Positions 34,548-41,930 of a stretch of DNA of 64,000 nucleotides are shown here, piece by piece. The position numbers and the translations under genes were made by a program. Within the stretch, counting starts at the first letter, position 1. The number at the start of each line of letters is the position of its first letter. A model generated the notes under the pieces. It worked only from the letters and a program-made list of their open reading frames with translations. It was not told where the DNA came from and did not search any database. The stretch is from JARRKC01 sp037388505 (GTDB taxonomy: Bacteria; Acidobacteriota; UBA6911; RPQK01; JAPXNP01): contig JARRKC010000033.1 in the NCBI GenBank assembly GCA_037388505.1, forward strand, positions 1 through 64,000, given 5' to 3'.

Positions 34548-35646
34548 CGAATATCGCGAGGCCGGCCCCTCACGCGAGTATGCCCGGCGAATCGCGCAAA
34601 TCTGCACGCGGCCCTGGACGATCATGGAGGTCTGCGGGGGACAGACTCATTCGATCATCCGTTTTGGAATCGATCAGCTTCTGCCGTCGTCCGTCACGCT
34701 CCTTCACGGCCCCGGCTGCCCCGTCTGCGTGACACCACTCGAGCTGGTCGAAAAGGCGATCGAGATTGCGTCACGGCCCGAGGTCGTCTTCTGCTCCTTC
34801 GGGGACATGCTGCGCGTGCCGGGTCGCCGTCGCGATCTGTTGGCCGTCAAGGCGCAGGGGGGCGACGTGAGGATGGTCTACTCGCCGCTGGACGCCCTCA
34901 AGATCGCACGCGCCAACCCAACGCGTGAGGTGGTTTTCTTCGCGGTCGGTTTCGAGACGACGGCGCCGGCCAATGCCCTGGCGGTCTATCAGGCGGCGCA
35001 AGAGGGCATCCGGAACTTCAGCATTCTGGTCTCGCACGTGCGCGTGCCTCCGGCCCTGGAGGCCATCCTGTCCGAACCCGAGAACAGAGTTCAGGGTTTT
35101 CTCGCGGCCGGCCACGTCTGCACCGTCATGGGCTACCGGGAGTACGAACCGATTGCAGCCAGATGGAAGGTTCCCATCGTCGTCACGGGCTTCGAGCCCA
35201 TGGATATCCTGCAGGGTCTGTATCTCTGCATTTCCGATTTGGAGGGGGGGCGCCACACTGTGCAGAACCAGTACAGCCGGGCCGTACGCGAGGAGGGCAA
35301 CCGGGTCGCTCAGGAACTGATCGGTGATGTGTTCCAAATCGTGCCCCGCAAATGGAGAGGCATAGGAGAAATCGCGCAGAGCGGCCTCGGCCTGCGAGAA
35401 GAGTACTCCCTCTTCGACGCCGAACTTCGCTTCGGAGTCACAGATCGCACGGTTGAGGAGCCGGCGGAGTGCCGCAGTGGTCTCGTTCTCCGCGGTGTGA
35501 TCCGACCTCCCGACTGCGCTTCATTTGGGACAGACTGCACCCCCGAGCATCCTTTGGGTGCCACAATGGTTTCCTCCGAGGGCGCCTGCGCCGCCTATTA
35601 CCGTTACCGTGCCGGGGCATCCGAACATGAAGGAAGCAAAGCCTAG
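34534..35646 (+). CDS. hypD: hydrogenase iron-ligand assembly protein HypD
   Basis: The scaffold with a 4Fe-4S cluster on which Fe(CN)2CO is built with HypC. It has 370 residues with EVCGGQTHSIIRFG, HGPGCPVCVTP, GFETTAPANA and GFLAAGHVCTVMGYREYEP. Cluster cysteines are in the C-terminal third (ECRSGLVLRG, PPDCASFGTDC, EGACAAYY). GTG 34534 overlaps hypC; the end overlaps hypE by 20 bases, so translation is probably coupled. Confidence 0.95.
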   Translation: MKFVDEYREAGPSREYARRIAQICTRPWTIMEVCGGQTHSIIRFGIDQLLPSSVTLLHGPGCPVCVTPLELVEKAIEIASRPEVVFCSFGDMLRVPGRRRDLLAVKAQGGDVRMVYSPLDALKIARANPTREVVFFAVGFETTAPANALAVYQAAQEGIRNFSILVSHVRVPPALEAILSEPENRVQGFLAAGHVCTVMGYREYEPIAARWKVPIVVTGFEPMDILQGLYLCISDLEGGRHTVQNQYSRAVREEGNRVAQELIGDVFQIVPRKWRGIGEIAQSGLGLREEYSLFDAELRFGVTDRTVEEPAECRSGLVLRGVIRPPDCASFGTDCTPEHPLGATMVSSEGACAAYYRYRAGASEHEGSKA

Positions 35647-36682
35647 TTCGTCACAGTGTCCGCTCCCGCTGAATGAATACCCTTCGATCCAGATGGGGCA
35701 CGGCGGTGGGGGCCGATTGATGCACCAGTTGATCTCAAAGGTCCTCCGTCCTGCCTTGTCGGATCCCTCGCTGGACCGTCTGCACGACGGGGCGGAGCTG
35801 TCCGCCGGTGGCGCACGACTCGCTTTTACGACCGACTCCTTTGTCGTTCAGCCCCGGTTCTTCCCCGGGGGCGACATCGGGCGCCTGGCCGTTTTTGGGA
35901 CGGTCAACGACCTCGCCATGTGCGGAGCCCGACCCTGCTGGCTCAGCGCCGGTCTGATCCTCGAAGAAGGCTTGTCGATGGAGGAGCTCTGGAGAATCGT
36001 CCATTCCATGGAGCAAGCCGCAAGTGAGGCCTCAGTTTCGTTCGTCACGGGGGACACGAAGGTGGTGGACCGGGGCAAAGGAGACGGAATCTTCATCAAC
36101 ACCGCCGGCATCGGTCTGATCGAACACGACCAGCGAATCGAACCGAGCAGCATCGGTGACGGTGACGTCTGCATCGTCAGCGGAGACATCGGGCGGCACG
36201 GTATCGCCATCATGAATGCCCGAGCTTCCCTGGAGCTGGAGTCGCAGATCGAAAGCGATCTGGCCTCACTGGCTGCGCCCGTTCTGGATCTGCTGAAAGC
36301 GGACGTGAAGATCCACTGCATGCGCGACCTTACTCGCGGCGGGCTGGGCAGCGCCCTCATCGAATTGGCCGAAGCGGCCGGCGTACACATCCACATCCGC
36401 GAATCGGCTCTGCCCGTGCGTGAAGACGTCCGGGCCGCCTGCGAGATCCTCGGTTTGGACCCGGTCTACGTCGCCAACGAAGGCTGCTTCGTCCTTTTCG
36501 CCCCCCCGCAGGATGTGGACCGTGCGCTGGAAATCCTCGGCGCATGGCCGGCCACCGGCGGGCCTGTGGTTCTGGGTGAGGTCGATCTCCGGACCTCCGG
36601 AGTCGTCACCATTGAAAGCCGACTTGGGATCGATCGACGGCTCGATATGCTGAGCGGCGACCAGCTTCCTCGGATCTGCTGA
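35627..36682 (+). CDS. hypE: hydrogenase maturation protein HypE
   Basis: Dehydrates the HypF-made thiocarboxamide to thiocyanate, which donates CN to iron. A PurM-like protein of 351 residues: MGHGGGGRLMHQLI, FTTDSFVVQPRFFPGGDIG, SVSFVTGDTKVVDRG and DLTRGGLGSALIELAE. The essential C-terminal cysteine is present (PRIC). Last gene of the hyp operon; the next gene, uspA, is convergent and 11 bases away. No hydrogenase structural gene or protease is found in the window. Confidence 0.95.
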   Translation: MKEAKPSSSQCPLPLNEYPSIQMGHGGGGRLMHQLISKVLRPALSDPSLDRLHDGAELSAGGARLAFTTDSFVVQPRFFPGGDIGRLAVFGTVNDLAMCGARPCWLSAGLILEEGLSMEELWRIVHSMEQAASEASVSFVTGDTKVVDRGKGDGIFINTAGIGLIEHDQRIEPSSIGDGDVCIVSGDIGRHGIAIMNARASLELESQIESDLASLAAPVLDLLKADVKIHCMRDLTRGGLGSALIELAEAAGVHIHIRESALPVREDVRAACEILGLDPVYVANEGCFVLFAPPQDVDRALEILGAWPATGGPVVLGEVDLRTSGVVTIESRLGIDRRLDMLSGDQLPRIC

Positions 36683-36693
36683 ATCGTCTCGGG

Positions 36694-37131
36694 CTATCCC
36701 TTGACGACCAGTACCGAGCATTCGGCGTCGTTGACGACGCGATCGACGGTGCTTCCCAGGGGCCCCTCTTCGAGAGCTCCCGTCCCTTTCGCACCCATGA
36801 CGATCAGATCTGCGTTCCAAACCCGTGCATTCTCGAGAATCTCAGCATAAGCCCGCCCGCTCGTGATTTCGGTTCTCACCTTGAGATGCTCGAGACGACC
36901 CGGAACGGAGGAGATCAGCGAGTCCATGGCATCCTGAGCCTTGTGCTCGATTTGCATGGTCAGATCGCTCAAACCCTCGAGATTGATCCAGGTGGTCAGC
37001 GGATGAACTTCGAGAGCATGGAGAATGAACAGGCTCGCCGAGTACCGCTCCGCCGCCTCGATGGCTCGATAGAAGGCCGCGTTGGAGTGATCGGAGAAAT
37101 CCACTGCGCAGAGAATTCGTCGATAAGCCAT
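36694..37131 (-). CDS. universal stress protein UspA family
   Basis: A 145-residue protein with RRILCAVDFSDHSNAAF at the start and the ATP-binding motif GAKGTGALEEGPLGS, which fits G-2x-G-9x-G-S. It therefore belongs to the nucleotide-binding branch and may autophosphorylate. ATG 37131 has GGAGG at about 5 bases; longer readings are not supported. It is convergent with hypE and divergent from efp. Confidence 0.93.
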   Translation of the reverse strand: MAYRRILCAVDFSDHSNAAFYRAIEAAERYSASLFILHALEVHPLTTWINLEGLSDLTMQIEHKAQDAMDSLISSVPGRLEHLKVRTEITSGRAYAEILENARVWNADLIVMGAKGTGALEEGPLGSTVDRVVNDAECSVLVVKG

Positions 37132-37260
37132 GTCTACCTCCATCAACTCGCCCGAATCTGCCGGCCGCCGCCGAGCGAGCTCCCCGCCCACTCTGCCGCC
37201 AGCCCCGTTTCCACTTGTCAGCGTTCTGCTCTCGGCCCCATTATATGGTCTGAAGTGGAT

Positions 37261-37290
37261 TTGGATGAGCCCGGCGATTTTTGGTATGCT
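37261..37290 (+). promoter_or_regulatory. promoter of efp
   Basis: TTGGAT (37261-37266), an 18-base spacer and TATGCT (37285-37290) lie 11 bases before ATG 37302. No Shine-Dalgarno sequence is seen, so the leader would be 3-5 bases. Confidence 0.6.
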
Positions 37291-37301
37291 TCCGTTCTTC
37301 A

Positions 37302-37862
37302 ATGAACGCAAGTCACATCCGTCGCGGCATGATCATTTTGTTCAACGACGAACCTCACAAGGTTCTCGATTTTCAGCACCGGACTCCCGGCAACCTGCGG
37401 GCATTCGTGCAGGTCCGCCTGCGCAGCCTCAGCAGCGGCACCTCCTTCGAGCATCGCTTCAGCTCGACTGAGAACGTGGAGCGGGCGATCCTCGAACAGC
37501 ACGAAATGGAGTATCTGTACGCCGACGGCGAGCTGCACTACTTCATGAACAGCGAAACCTTCGAGCAGATCCCGATGAACAGGGAAACGCTCGGGGACGC
37601 TCTCGACTATCTTCTCCCCGGAGCCAAAATTCAGGTCGACTTCTTTGACGGCCAACCCATTGGAATCGAACTGCCGTCGACGGTCGATCTGAAAGTCGTC
37701 CAAACGGAACCGGAACTGAAGGGTGCGACCGCTTCGGCCAGCTACAAGCCGGCCACGCTGGAAACCGGAGTGACGATCCAGGTGCCTCCCTTCGTCAAGG
37801 AAGGGGATGTCGTCCGTGTCAATCCTTCCGACGGCACCTACCAGGAACGCGCCAAGTCCTGA
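37302..37862 (+). CDS. efp: translation elongation factor P
   Basis: Relieves ribosome stalling at polyproline. It has 186 residues with the three EF-P beta-barrels: GMIILFNDEPHKVLDF, FMNSETFEQIPMNRETLG and the C-terminal OB fold ETGVTIQVPPFVKEGDVVRV. The tip of the loop that carries the modified lysine or arginine reads TPGNLRAF: Asn31 replaces E. coli Lys34. EpmA-type lysylation is therefore not possible at that position. No epmA, earP or ymfI partner gene is in the window. It overlaps the glycosyltransferase gene by 56 bases. Confidence 0.95.
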   Translation: MNASHIRRGMIILFNDEPHKVLDFQHRTPGNLRAFVQVRLRSLSSGTSFEHRFSSTENVERAILEQHEMEYLYADGELHYFMNSETFEQIPMNRETLGDALDYLLPGAKIQVDFFDGQPIGIELPSTVDLKVVQTEPELKGATASASYKPATLETGVTIQVPPFVKEGDVVRVNPSDGTYQERAKS

Positions 37863-38802
37863 ATCGTCGCTGATCTACCACTCGGGAGCACTGGGCGACT
37901 TCGTTGCCGCTCTTCCTGCGATCGTTCACTGGGGTCGGTCGGCTGCCGGAGAACGGCGTATCCTGCTGACTCGGCGGGAACACGGAGACCTCGCCCTCTG
38001 CGCACAAATCGTAGACGAAGTGTGGGATATCGACGACTCGCGCTTCTCCCGGCTCTTTCTGGGTGACGGCACTCCCATCCGCCTTGTTAGCCTGCGGCGC
38101 GCTCTCCTGTTTTGTTCTCCGGATTCTCCCCTCGTCGCGGCTGTCCGCGGTGCCGGCTGCCCTGAGATCGTCGTCCAGCGTCCGTTTCCACCATGTCCGC
38201 AGCCTATCGTGCCGTATCACCTCTCGCTCTTTCCCGATCCTCCCGAGGCCCGTGAACTCTTCCGCCCACTTCGGAATCTCGGGGAAAAACTGGACGCTGT
38301 CTCATCCAGAGTGTCGATCGCCCGCGACGCCGTCCTGATTCACCCGGGGAGCGGAGGCGGCAGAAAGAACTGGCCAACCGAACGCTTTGAGCGACTCGCG
38401 GCCCTCCTCCGCAAGCGTGGTCGGCGAATCGTCTGGTGCCTCGGCCCTGCCGAGGGCGGGCGCTGCATGCCGGAGGGAGACGGCGTGGTCCGCGAACCGA
38501 GGCTCGTCGAGCTCTGCGCGATGTTGACGCGCGCCCGCTGCTACATCGGGAACGACTCCGGCGTGTCGCACCTCGCCGCCGCCTGTGGCTGTCCCTCCGT
38601 GGTTCTCTTCGGTCCATCCGACGAGCGCATCTGGGCACCCTGCGGCGATGTCGTGGCGATTGTCACTCCCACGGGCAGCCTGGCGTCGGATCGAGAAAGG
38701 GACATCCGCAAGATTGAAGTGGAGCAGGTCCTTGCCGCAGTCGACCGACTCCCCGACCGCGAATGGAGGGAACCCGCGACCTCGGATACTCGGCGACGTT
38801 GA
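37807..38802 (+). CDS. glycosyltransferase family 9 (heptosyltransferase-like)
   Basis: A 331-residue LPS-core type glycosyltransferase. GALGDFVAALPAI near residue 27 is the N-terminal GT9 motif; HPGSGGGRKNWPTERFERLAA and YIGNDSGVSHLAAACGCPSV are the donor-binding blocks. It probably transfers heptose from ADP-heptose, agreeing with rfaE2 at 54 kb. ATG 37807 lies inside efp behind AAGGAAGGGG, so the pair is overlapped and translated together. It could also start at a later codon. Confidence 0.88.
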   Translation: MSSVSILPTAPTRNAPSPESSLIYHSGALGDFVAALPAIVHWGRSAAGERRILLTRREHGDLALCAQIVDEVWDIDDSRFSRLFLGDGTPIRLVSLRRALLFCSPDSPLVAAVRGAGCPEIVVQRPFPPCPQPIVPYHLSLFPDPPEARELFRPLRNLGEKLDAVSSRVSIARDAVLIHPGSGGGRKNWPTERFERLAALLRKRGRRIVWCLGPAEGGRCMPEGDGVVREPRLVELCAMLTRARCYIGNDSGVSHLAAACGCPSVVLFGPSDERIWAPCGDVVAIVTPTGSLASDRERDIRKIEVEQVLAAVDRLPDREWREPATSDTRRR

Positions 38803-39028
38803 CCCTGTGGGAACCCCGGGATTCGGAACCCGGGAGCGTATTGCCCAAATGGTCTCAGCCTCGATGTGGTTTGACGTTCGGAAGTAGCGCTTAACCTCGG
38901 CAGCTCGATCTCGCGCGAAATCGGTTCTGTGGGTCTCAAGGGTCAGATGGCAAGGTCGAGGCATCGTCGAAACGATTTCGGCAACACGCCTCTGAACCTG
39001 GAACGCGGCACTTCGGAGAGAACAGGCA

Positions 39029-39223
39029 TCACCGCCCTGTCTTGGGCTTGAACAGATGACAGTGCATCCCGGAACTCTGGAAGACCACCAGGGCCGGGTC
39101 GAGCACCGAGACGAAACGCATGGCCCGACACCCATGAGGTTTGGCTGGTCTCCAGGTCACAAAATAGTGCGCACATCGAACGCAGCGCGGGCGCTCCGAC
39201 GGGCCGGTCAATGGCTGCTTCAT
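39029..39223 (-). CDS. small cysteine-containing conserved protein
   Basis: A 64-residue protein: RCVRCAHYFVTWRPAKPHGC, then RFVSVLDPALVVFQSSGMHC and HLFKPK. The CxxC plus two later cysteines and the VTW, P-x-GC and SG-x-x-C blocks match a widespread short protein of unknown function in Gram-negative bacteria. ATG 39223 follows AGAGGA by 5 bases, which decides it. A zinc site is likely. The 226 bases from 38803 to its stop hold no gene I can support. Confidence 0.75.
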   Translation of the reverse strand: MKQPLTGPSERPRCVRCAHYFVTWRPAKPHGCRAMRFVSVLDPALVVFQSSGMHCHLFKPKTGR

Positions 39224-39387
39224 CCGTTCCTCTCTTCCTGAATCGACACTTTCGGATCGGCCCATTAACCCCCAAGTCACTTTTGAGGTCAGGTCAAGTC
39301 AACCGATTGTGAAGATTGGGGAGACCGAGCAGGTGCTCCGGCCGAACCCTTGTTCCGCTCCTGGTTCCGACTCTCCTGCGGGACCGA

Positions 39388-39401
39388 ATGACTTTGGTCA
39401 T
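39388..39401 (+). promoter_or_regulatory. possible Crp/Fnr-type operator
   Basis: ATGAC-TTTG-GTCAT is a perfect 5-bp inverted repeat with a 4-base spacer, the geometry of an FNR box (TTGAT-N4-ATCAA). It lies 75 bases before the YwiC-like gene, next to a Crp/Fnr gene. A second palindrome, CAGGTC-ACG-GACCTG, is at about 39442-39456. Confidence 0.4.
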
Positions 39402-39475
39402 CGCCGAGGAGCGGGCAGGATGCGAAACTTGGGCGAAACGCAGGTCACGGACCTGCCTGAGCAGAGACGAAGACG

Positions 39476-39880
39476 ATGAGAAGAACAGATCCGAAACCAA
39501 AGGTTCCGATTCCTCACGAACACGGTGCCTGGGCAGTGCTCTACTCCTCCTTCCTGGTCGGTTGGGCTGCAACCGGCAGACTGCACCTGACCGTCATCTT
39601 CCTGCTGACGGCAACGACTTCCCTGTTCCTGGCTCATGAACCACTCATCAAGCTCATTCGCGCGCGTAAGTACGGCGCCAGGCTTCTCGTCTGTGCATTC
39701 CGGTTCAACATTTCCTGGCTGCCTCTTCTGGGCTTCCTGCCCATCCTCGGCCGTGGGTTCTGGCATGCCTTTCGCTCAGAAGGCTCACTGAATCTCAGAC
39801 GGATCGGTTACCTCGAGGTGCTCTACACCATACTCTTCACGATCCTCATGGGAGCGGGCGTACTGGTGGACGGCTTCTGA
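39476..39880 (+). CDS. YwiC-like membrane protein, internally shortened
   Basis: 134 residues. The start VPIPHEHGAWAVLYSSFLVG and FLAHEPLIKLIRARKYG match the YwiC-like family N-terminus; LPILGRGFWHAF and LNLRRIGYLEVLYTILF match its C-terminus. Members are usually about 220-250 residues, so roughly 80-100 residues of the middle helices are missing without a frame break. The convergent neighbour is a Crp/Fnr regulator, as ywiC neighbours fnr in Bacillus subtilis. Function is unknown. Confidence 0.7.
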   Translation: MRRTDPKPKVPIPHEHGAWAVLYSSFLVGWAATGRLHLTVIFLLTATTSLFLAHEPLIKLIRARKYGARLLVCAFRFNISWLPLLGFLPILGRGFWHAFRSEGSLNLRRIGYLEVLYTILFTILMGAGVLVDGF

Positions 39881-39886
39881 TTTGGT

Positions 39887-40600
39887 CTAGAGCCCTTCGA
39901 CGTGGTCCAGCAGTCCGTCCTCGTCCAGGATCTCGATGCGCCGGCCATGTTTGCGGATCCAGCCTTTGCGCTGGAGCTTCGCAAAGGACCGGGACACGAC
40001 TTCCCGGACGGTTCCGATCAGGTCACCGATTTCCTGGTTGGAGTGAACCAGGTCGAGCACCCGCGGGCGACTCGACAAGCCCTGCCTGGCGGCTTCCTTC
40101 AGCACATACTCGGCCAGGCGCTGACTGACATCTCGAAGCGACAGATCCTCCACCAGCCCAGTCGCCCGCCGGAGCCGGCCAGAGAGGATTCGCAGCGCAT
40201 GCAGTGCCGCCCTGGGGTGGCGCAAGAAGAATTCCCGGACGTCTCTTTTGGGAATGAACAAGAGCGAGGAATCCTCGACCGCAATCACACTCGACGGATA
40301 GGGGCCGTCGTCGAACACCGCAACCTCGGGAAAGGTCGACCCGGGACCGTCTTCATGGATGACCTGTTCGCGACCGTCGATTCCGTGCCGGACCGCCCGA
40401 GTCTTTCCCGCCATGACTACGTAGAGCCCCTCGGAAGGATCGCCTGCGGAAAAAAGAAACTCATCCGCAGCCAGATGCCGTTCGGATGCCGACGCCGCAA
40501 GTTCTGCAAGCTCTGCGCGCTCCAATCCTGCAAACAACCGGGTCGACGATAGAAGCTCGATCGTGTCGGACTTCGGCTTTTCACTCGCCACCGGAGGCAT
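39887..40600 (-). CDS. Crp/Fnr-family transcriptional regulator
   Basis: A 237-residue regulator: cyclic-nucleotide-binding-like beta-roll (about 20-130, FSAGDPSEGLYVVMAGKTRAV), dimer helix, then a winged helix with SNQEIGDLIGTVREVVSRSF. The recognition helix keeps the E-x-x-S-R pattern of FNR, so TGA-core half sites are expected. There are no cysteines, so no FNR-type iron-sulfur sensor; heme, nucleotide or another ligand is possible. ATG 40600 overlaps a TATAAT; if that is the -10, translation more likely starts at GTG 40591, 7 bases past it. Confidence 0.9.
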   Translation of the reverse strand: MPPVASEKPKSDTIELLSSTRLFAGLERAELAELAASASERHLAADEFLFSAGDPSEGLYVVMAGKTRAVRHGIDGREQVIHEDGPGSTFPEVAVFDDGPYPSSVIAVEDSSLLFIPKRDVREFFLRHPRAALHALRILSGRLRRATGLVEDLSLRDVSQRLAEYVLKEAARQGLSSRPRVLDLVHSNQEIGDLIGTVREVVSRSFAKLQRKGWIRKHGRRIEILDEDGLLDHVEGL

Positions 40601-40604
40601 TATA
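40599..40604 (-). promoter_or_regulatory. -10 element of the Crp/Fnr gene
   Basis: TATAAT on the minus strand, 7 bases before GTG 40591. The -35 position falls inside the 7-bp tandem array that begins 16 bases upstream. Confidence 0.5.
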
Positions 40605-40620
40605 CGGTCTGGGGGAAGGA

Positions 40621-40718
40621 AGCTCGAAGCTCGAAGCTCGAAGCTCGAAGCTCGAAGCTCGAAGCTCGAAGCTCGAAGCTCGAAGCTCGAAGCTCGAAGC
40701 TCGAAGCTCGAAGCTCGA
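40621..40718 (+). repeat. tandem repeat, 14 copies of a 7-bp unit
   Basis: Fourteen perfect copies of AGCTCGA. The array lies between the divergent Crp/Fnr and parA genes. It encodes an SSKLEAR-type peptide in every frame and is not coding. Gene-free simple text (TTTCCCG copies) continues to 40860. Confidence 0.98.
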
Positions 40719-40872
40719 TAAATGGGGACAACCAGGGACGAATCTCCTGCCGGGAACCCGGAATTCGGGACATCCTTCCATTGCCCGTTTCCCGTTTCCC
40801 GCCTCCCGGTTGTCAGACTCGTCTTCTATTTTTCTCGTAGGAGTCGAGCGTTTGGGAGGCCGGACGAAGAAA

Positions 40873-41646
40873 GTGCACAAACTCGTCGTTGCTAATTTCA
40901 AGGGAGGAGTCGGCAAGACGACTCTGACCGTCAATCTCTGTACGGTGCTGACCCAGGGTCTGGGAAAGAGCGTTCTGCTCGTGGATACGGATCCCAGCGC
41001 CAACGTAACAGCTCAACTCAAGATTCGGCCGACTCATACGTTAGCGGAGCTGATACTGGGTGAAATTTCTGCCCAGGCGGCCATCACAGCCGTGCCCGAA
41101 TACGGCAACCTCCATGTCATCGGCTCCTCCCGGGCGACTCAGGCGGCGGAATTCCGCATTACGTCTCAAGTGGGCCGGGAGAGGATCCTGGCCAAGCGTC
41201 TCAAGGATGCCACCCGTTTCGACTATGTCGTGTTCGACACGCCCCCCTCGATCTCGATCATGGCGCAGAACGCCTTCGTGTGCGCCGACCAGGTCCTGAT
41301 TCCGGTCTCGATGGATCCCATGAGTCTGTTGGGCGCCTCGACGACCATCGGCCTCCTGAGCGAAATTCGAGAAGCCCTCGACATCGACTGTTCCCTGGCG
41401 GGCATCGTGCCGACCTTCGTGGATCGGCGACTGATCATTACACGAGTGGTGATGGACGCTATCCGGAGCCGCTTCAATGGCACGCCGATCCTGCCCGGGA
41501 TCAGGACCGACACTGCGGTACGCAAGGCGACTGCAAGTCAGATCCCCATCGTGAAATATGCCCCGGGGTCTCGGGCCTCCAAGGACTTCGCCGAGCTGGC
41601 ACGGACCCTGGATCGACGTCTCAGCCAGGAAAGGCCGAACGAGTGA
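40873..41646 (+). CDS. ParA/MinD-family ATPase (orphan)
   Basis: A deviant Walker A ATPase of 257 residues: ANFKGGVGKTTLTVNLC, LLVDTDPSANVTAQL (switch I), VVFDTPPSIS and PVSMDPMSLLGASTTIG. Such proteins position DNA, chemoreceptors or organelles by ATP-driven dimerisation on the nucleoid or membrane. GTG 40873 is used because GGAGG lies 12 bases before it and the Walker A begins soon after. There is no ParB and no parS site nearby, so it is not the chromosomal ParA. The stop overlaps the next small gene. Confidence 0.9.
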   Translation: MHKLVVANFKGGVGKTTLTVNLCTVLTQGLGKSVLLVDTDPSANVTAQLKIRPTHTLAELILGEISAQAAITAVPEYGNLHVIGSSRATQAAEFRITSQVGRERILAKRLKDATRFDYVVFDTPPSISIMAQNAFVCADQVLIPVSMDPMSLLGASTTIGLLSEIREALDIDCSLAGIVPTFVDRRLIITRVVMDAIRSRFNGTPILPGIRTDTAVRKATASQIPIVKYAPGSRASKDFAELARTLDRRLSQERPNE

Positions 41647-41930
41647 AGAAGATAGAACTCTCCGAGGATTTCTTTCGGGATCAGGACCGGACGCAGATCA
41701 GACCGCAAGTGAACGGCGGCGAGAGTCAGGCGGTCCGCGTCATTCTGGGGAAGGCCGGGCCGCGATCCCGGCCGCAGCCTCCCCCGATGAAGCACGGAAC
41801 GGGGACCGCGGCCAAGTCCCCGTATCTCCTCATGGCAACCCTTCCCTTCTTCCTGGCCCGCAACATGTTGACCCTTGCCGCAACCATGTTTCGAGCAGGA
41901 CTCCCAACGATCACTTCCCGTCGTCGGTGA
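41643..41930 (+). CDS. small protein translationally coupled to ParA
   Basis: A 95-residue protein from GTG 41643, which shares GTGA with the parA stop. It has a charged N-terminus (KKIELSEDFFRDQDRTQ), a basic proline-rich middle (GPRSRPQPPPMKHG) and a hydrophobic stretch YLLMATLPFFLARNML near residues 60-75. The last 20 bases overlap the convergent M16 gene. No family is recognised. By analogy with ParA-type systems it may be the ATPase partner or stimulator; that is inference from coupling only. Confidence 0.65.
   Translation: MKKIELSEDFFRDQDRTQIRPQVNGGESQAVRVILGKAGPRSRPQPPPMKHGTGTAAKSPYLLMATLPFFLARNMLTLAATMFRAGLPTITSRRR

Noticed and set aside
38803..39028. Possible small minus-strand gene after the GT9 gene
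   Set aside because: Open frames exist but run into antisense of the GT9 gene and show no folded-protein pattern or ribosome site.
40486..40872. N-terminal extension of ParA with SSKLEAR repeats
   Set aside because: Produced by the 7-bp array and by sequence antisense to the Crp/Fnr gene; the ParA fold begins after GTG 40873.
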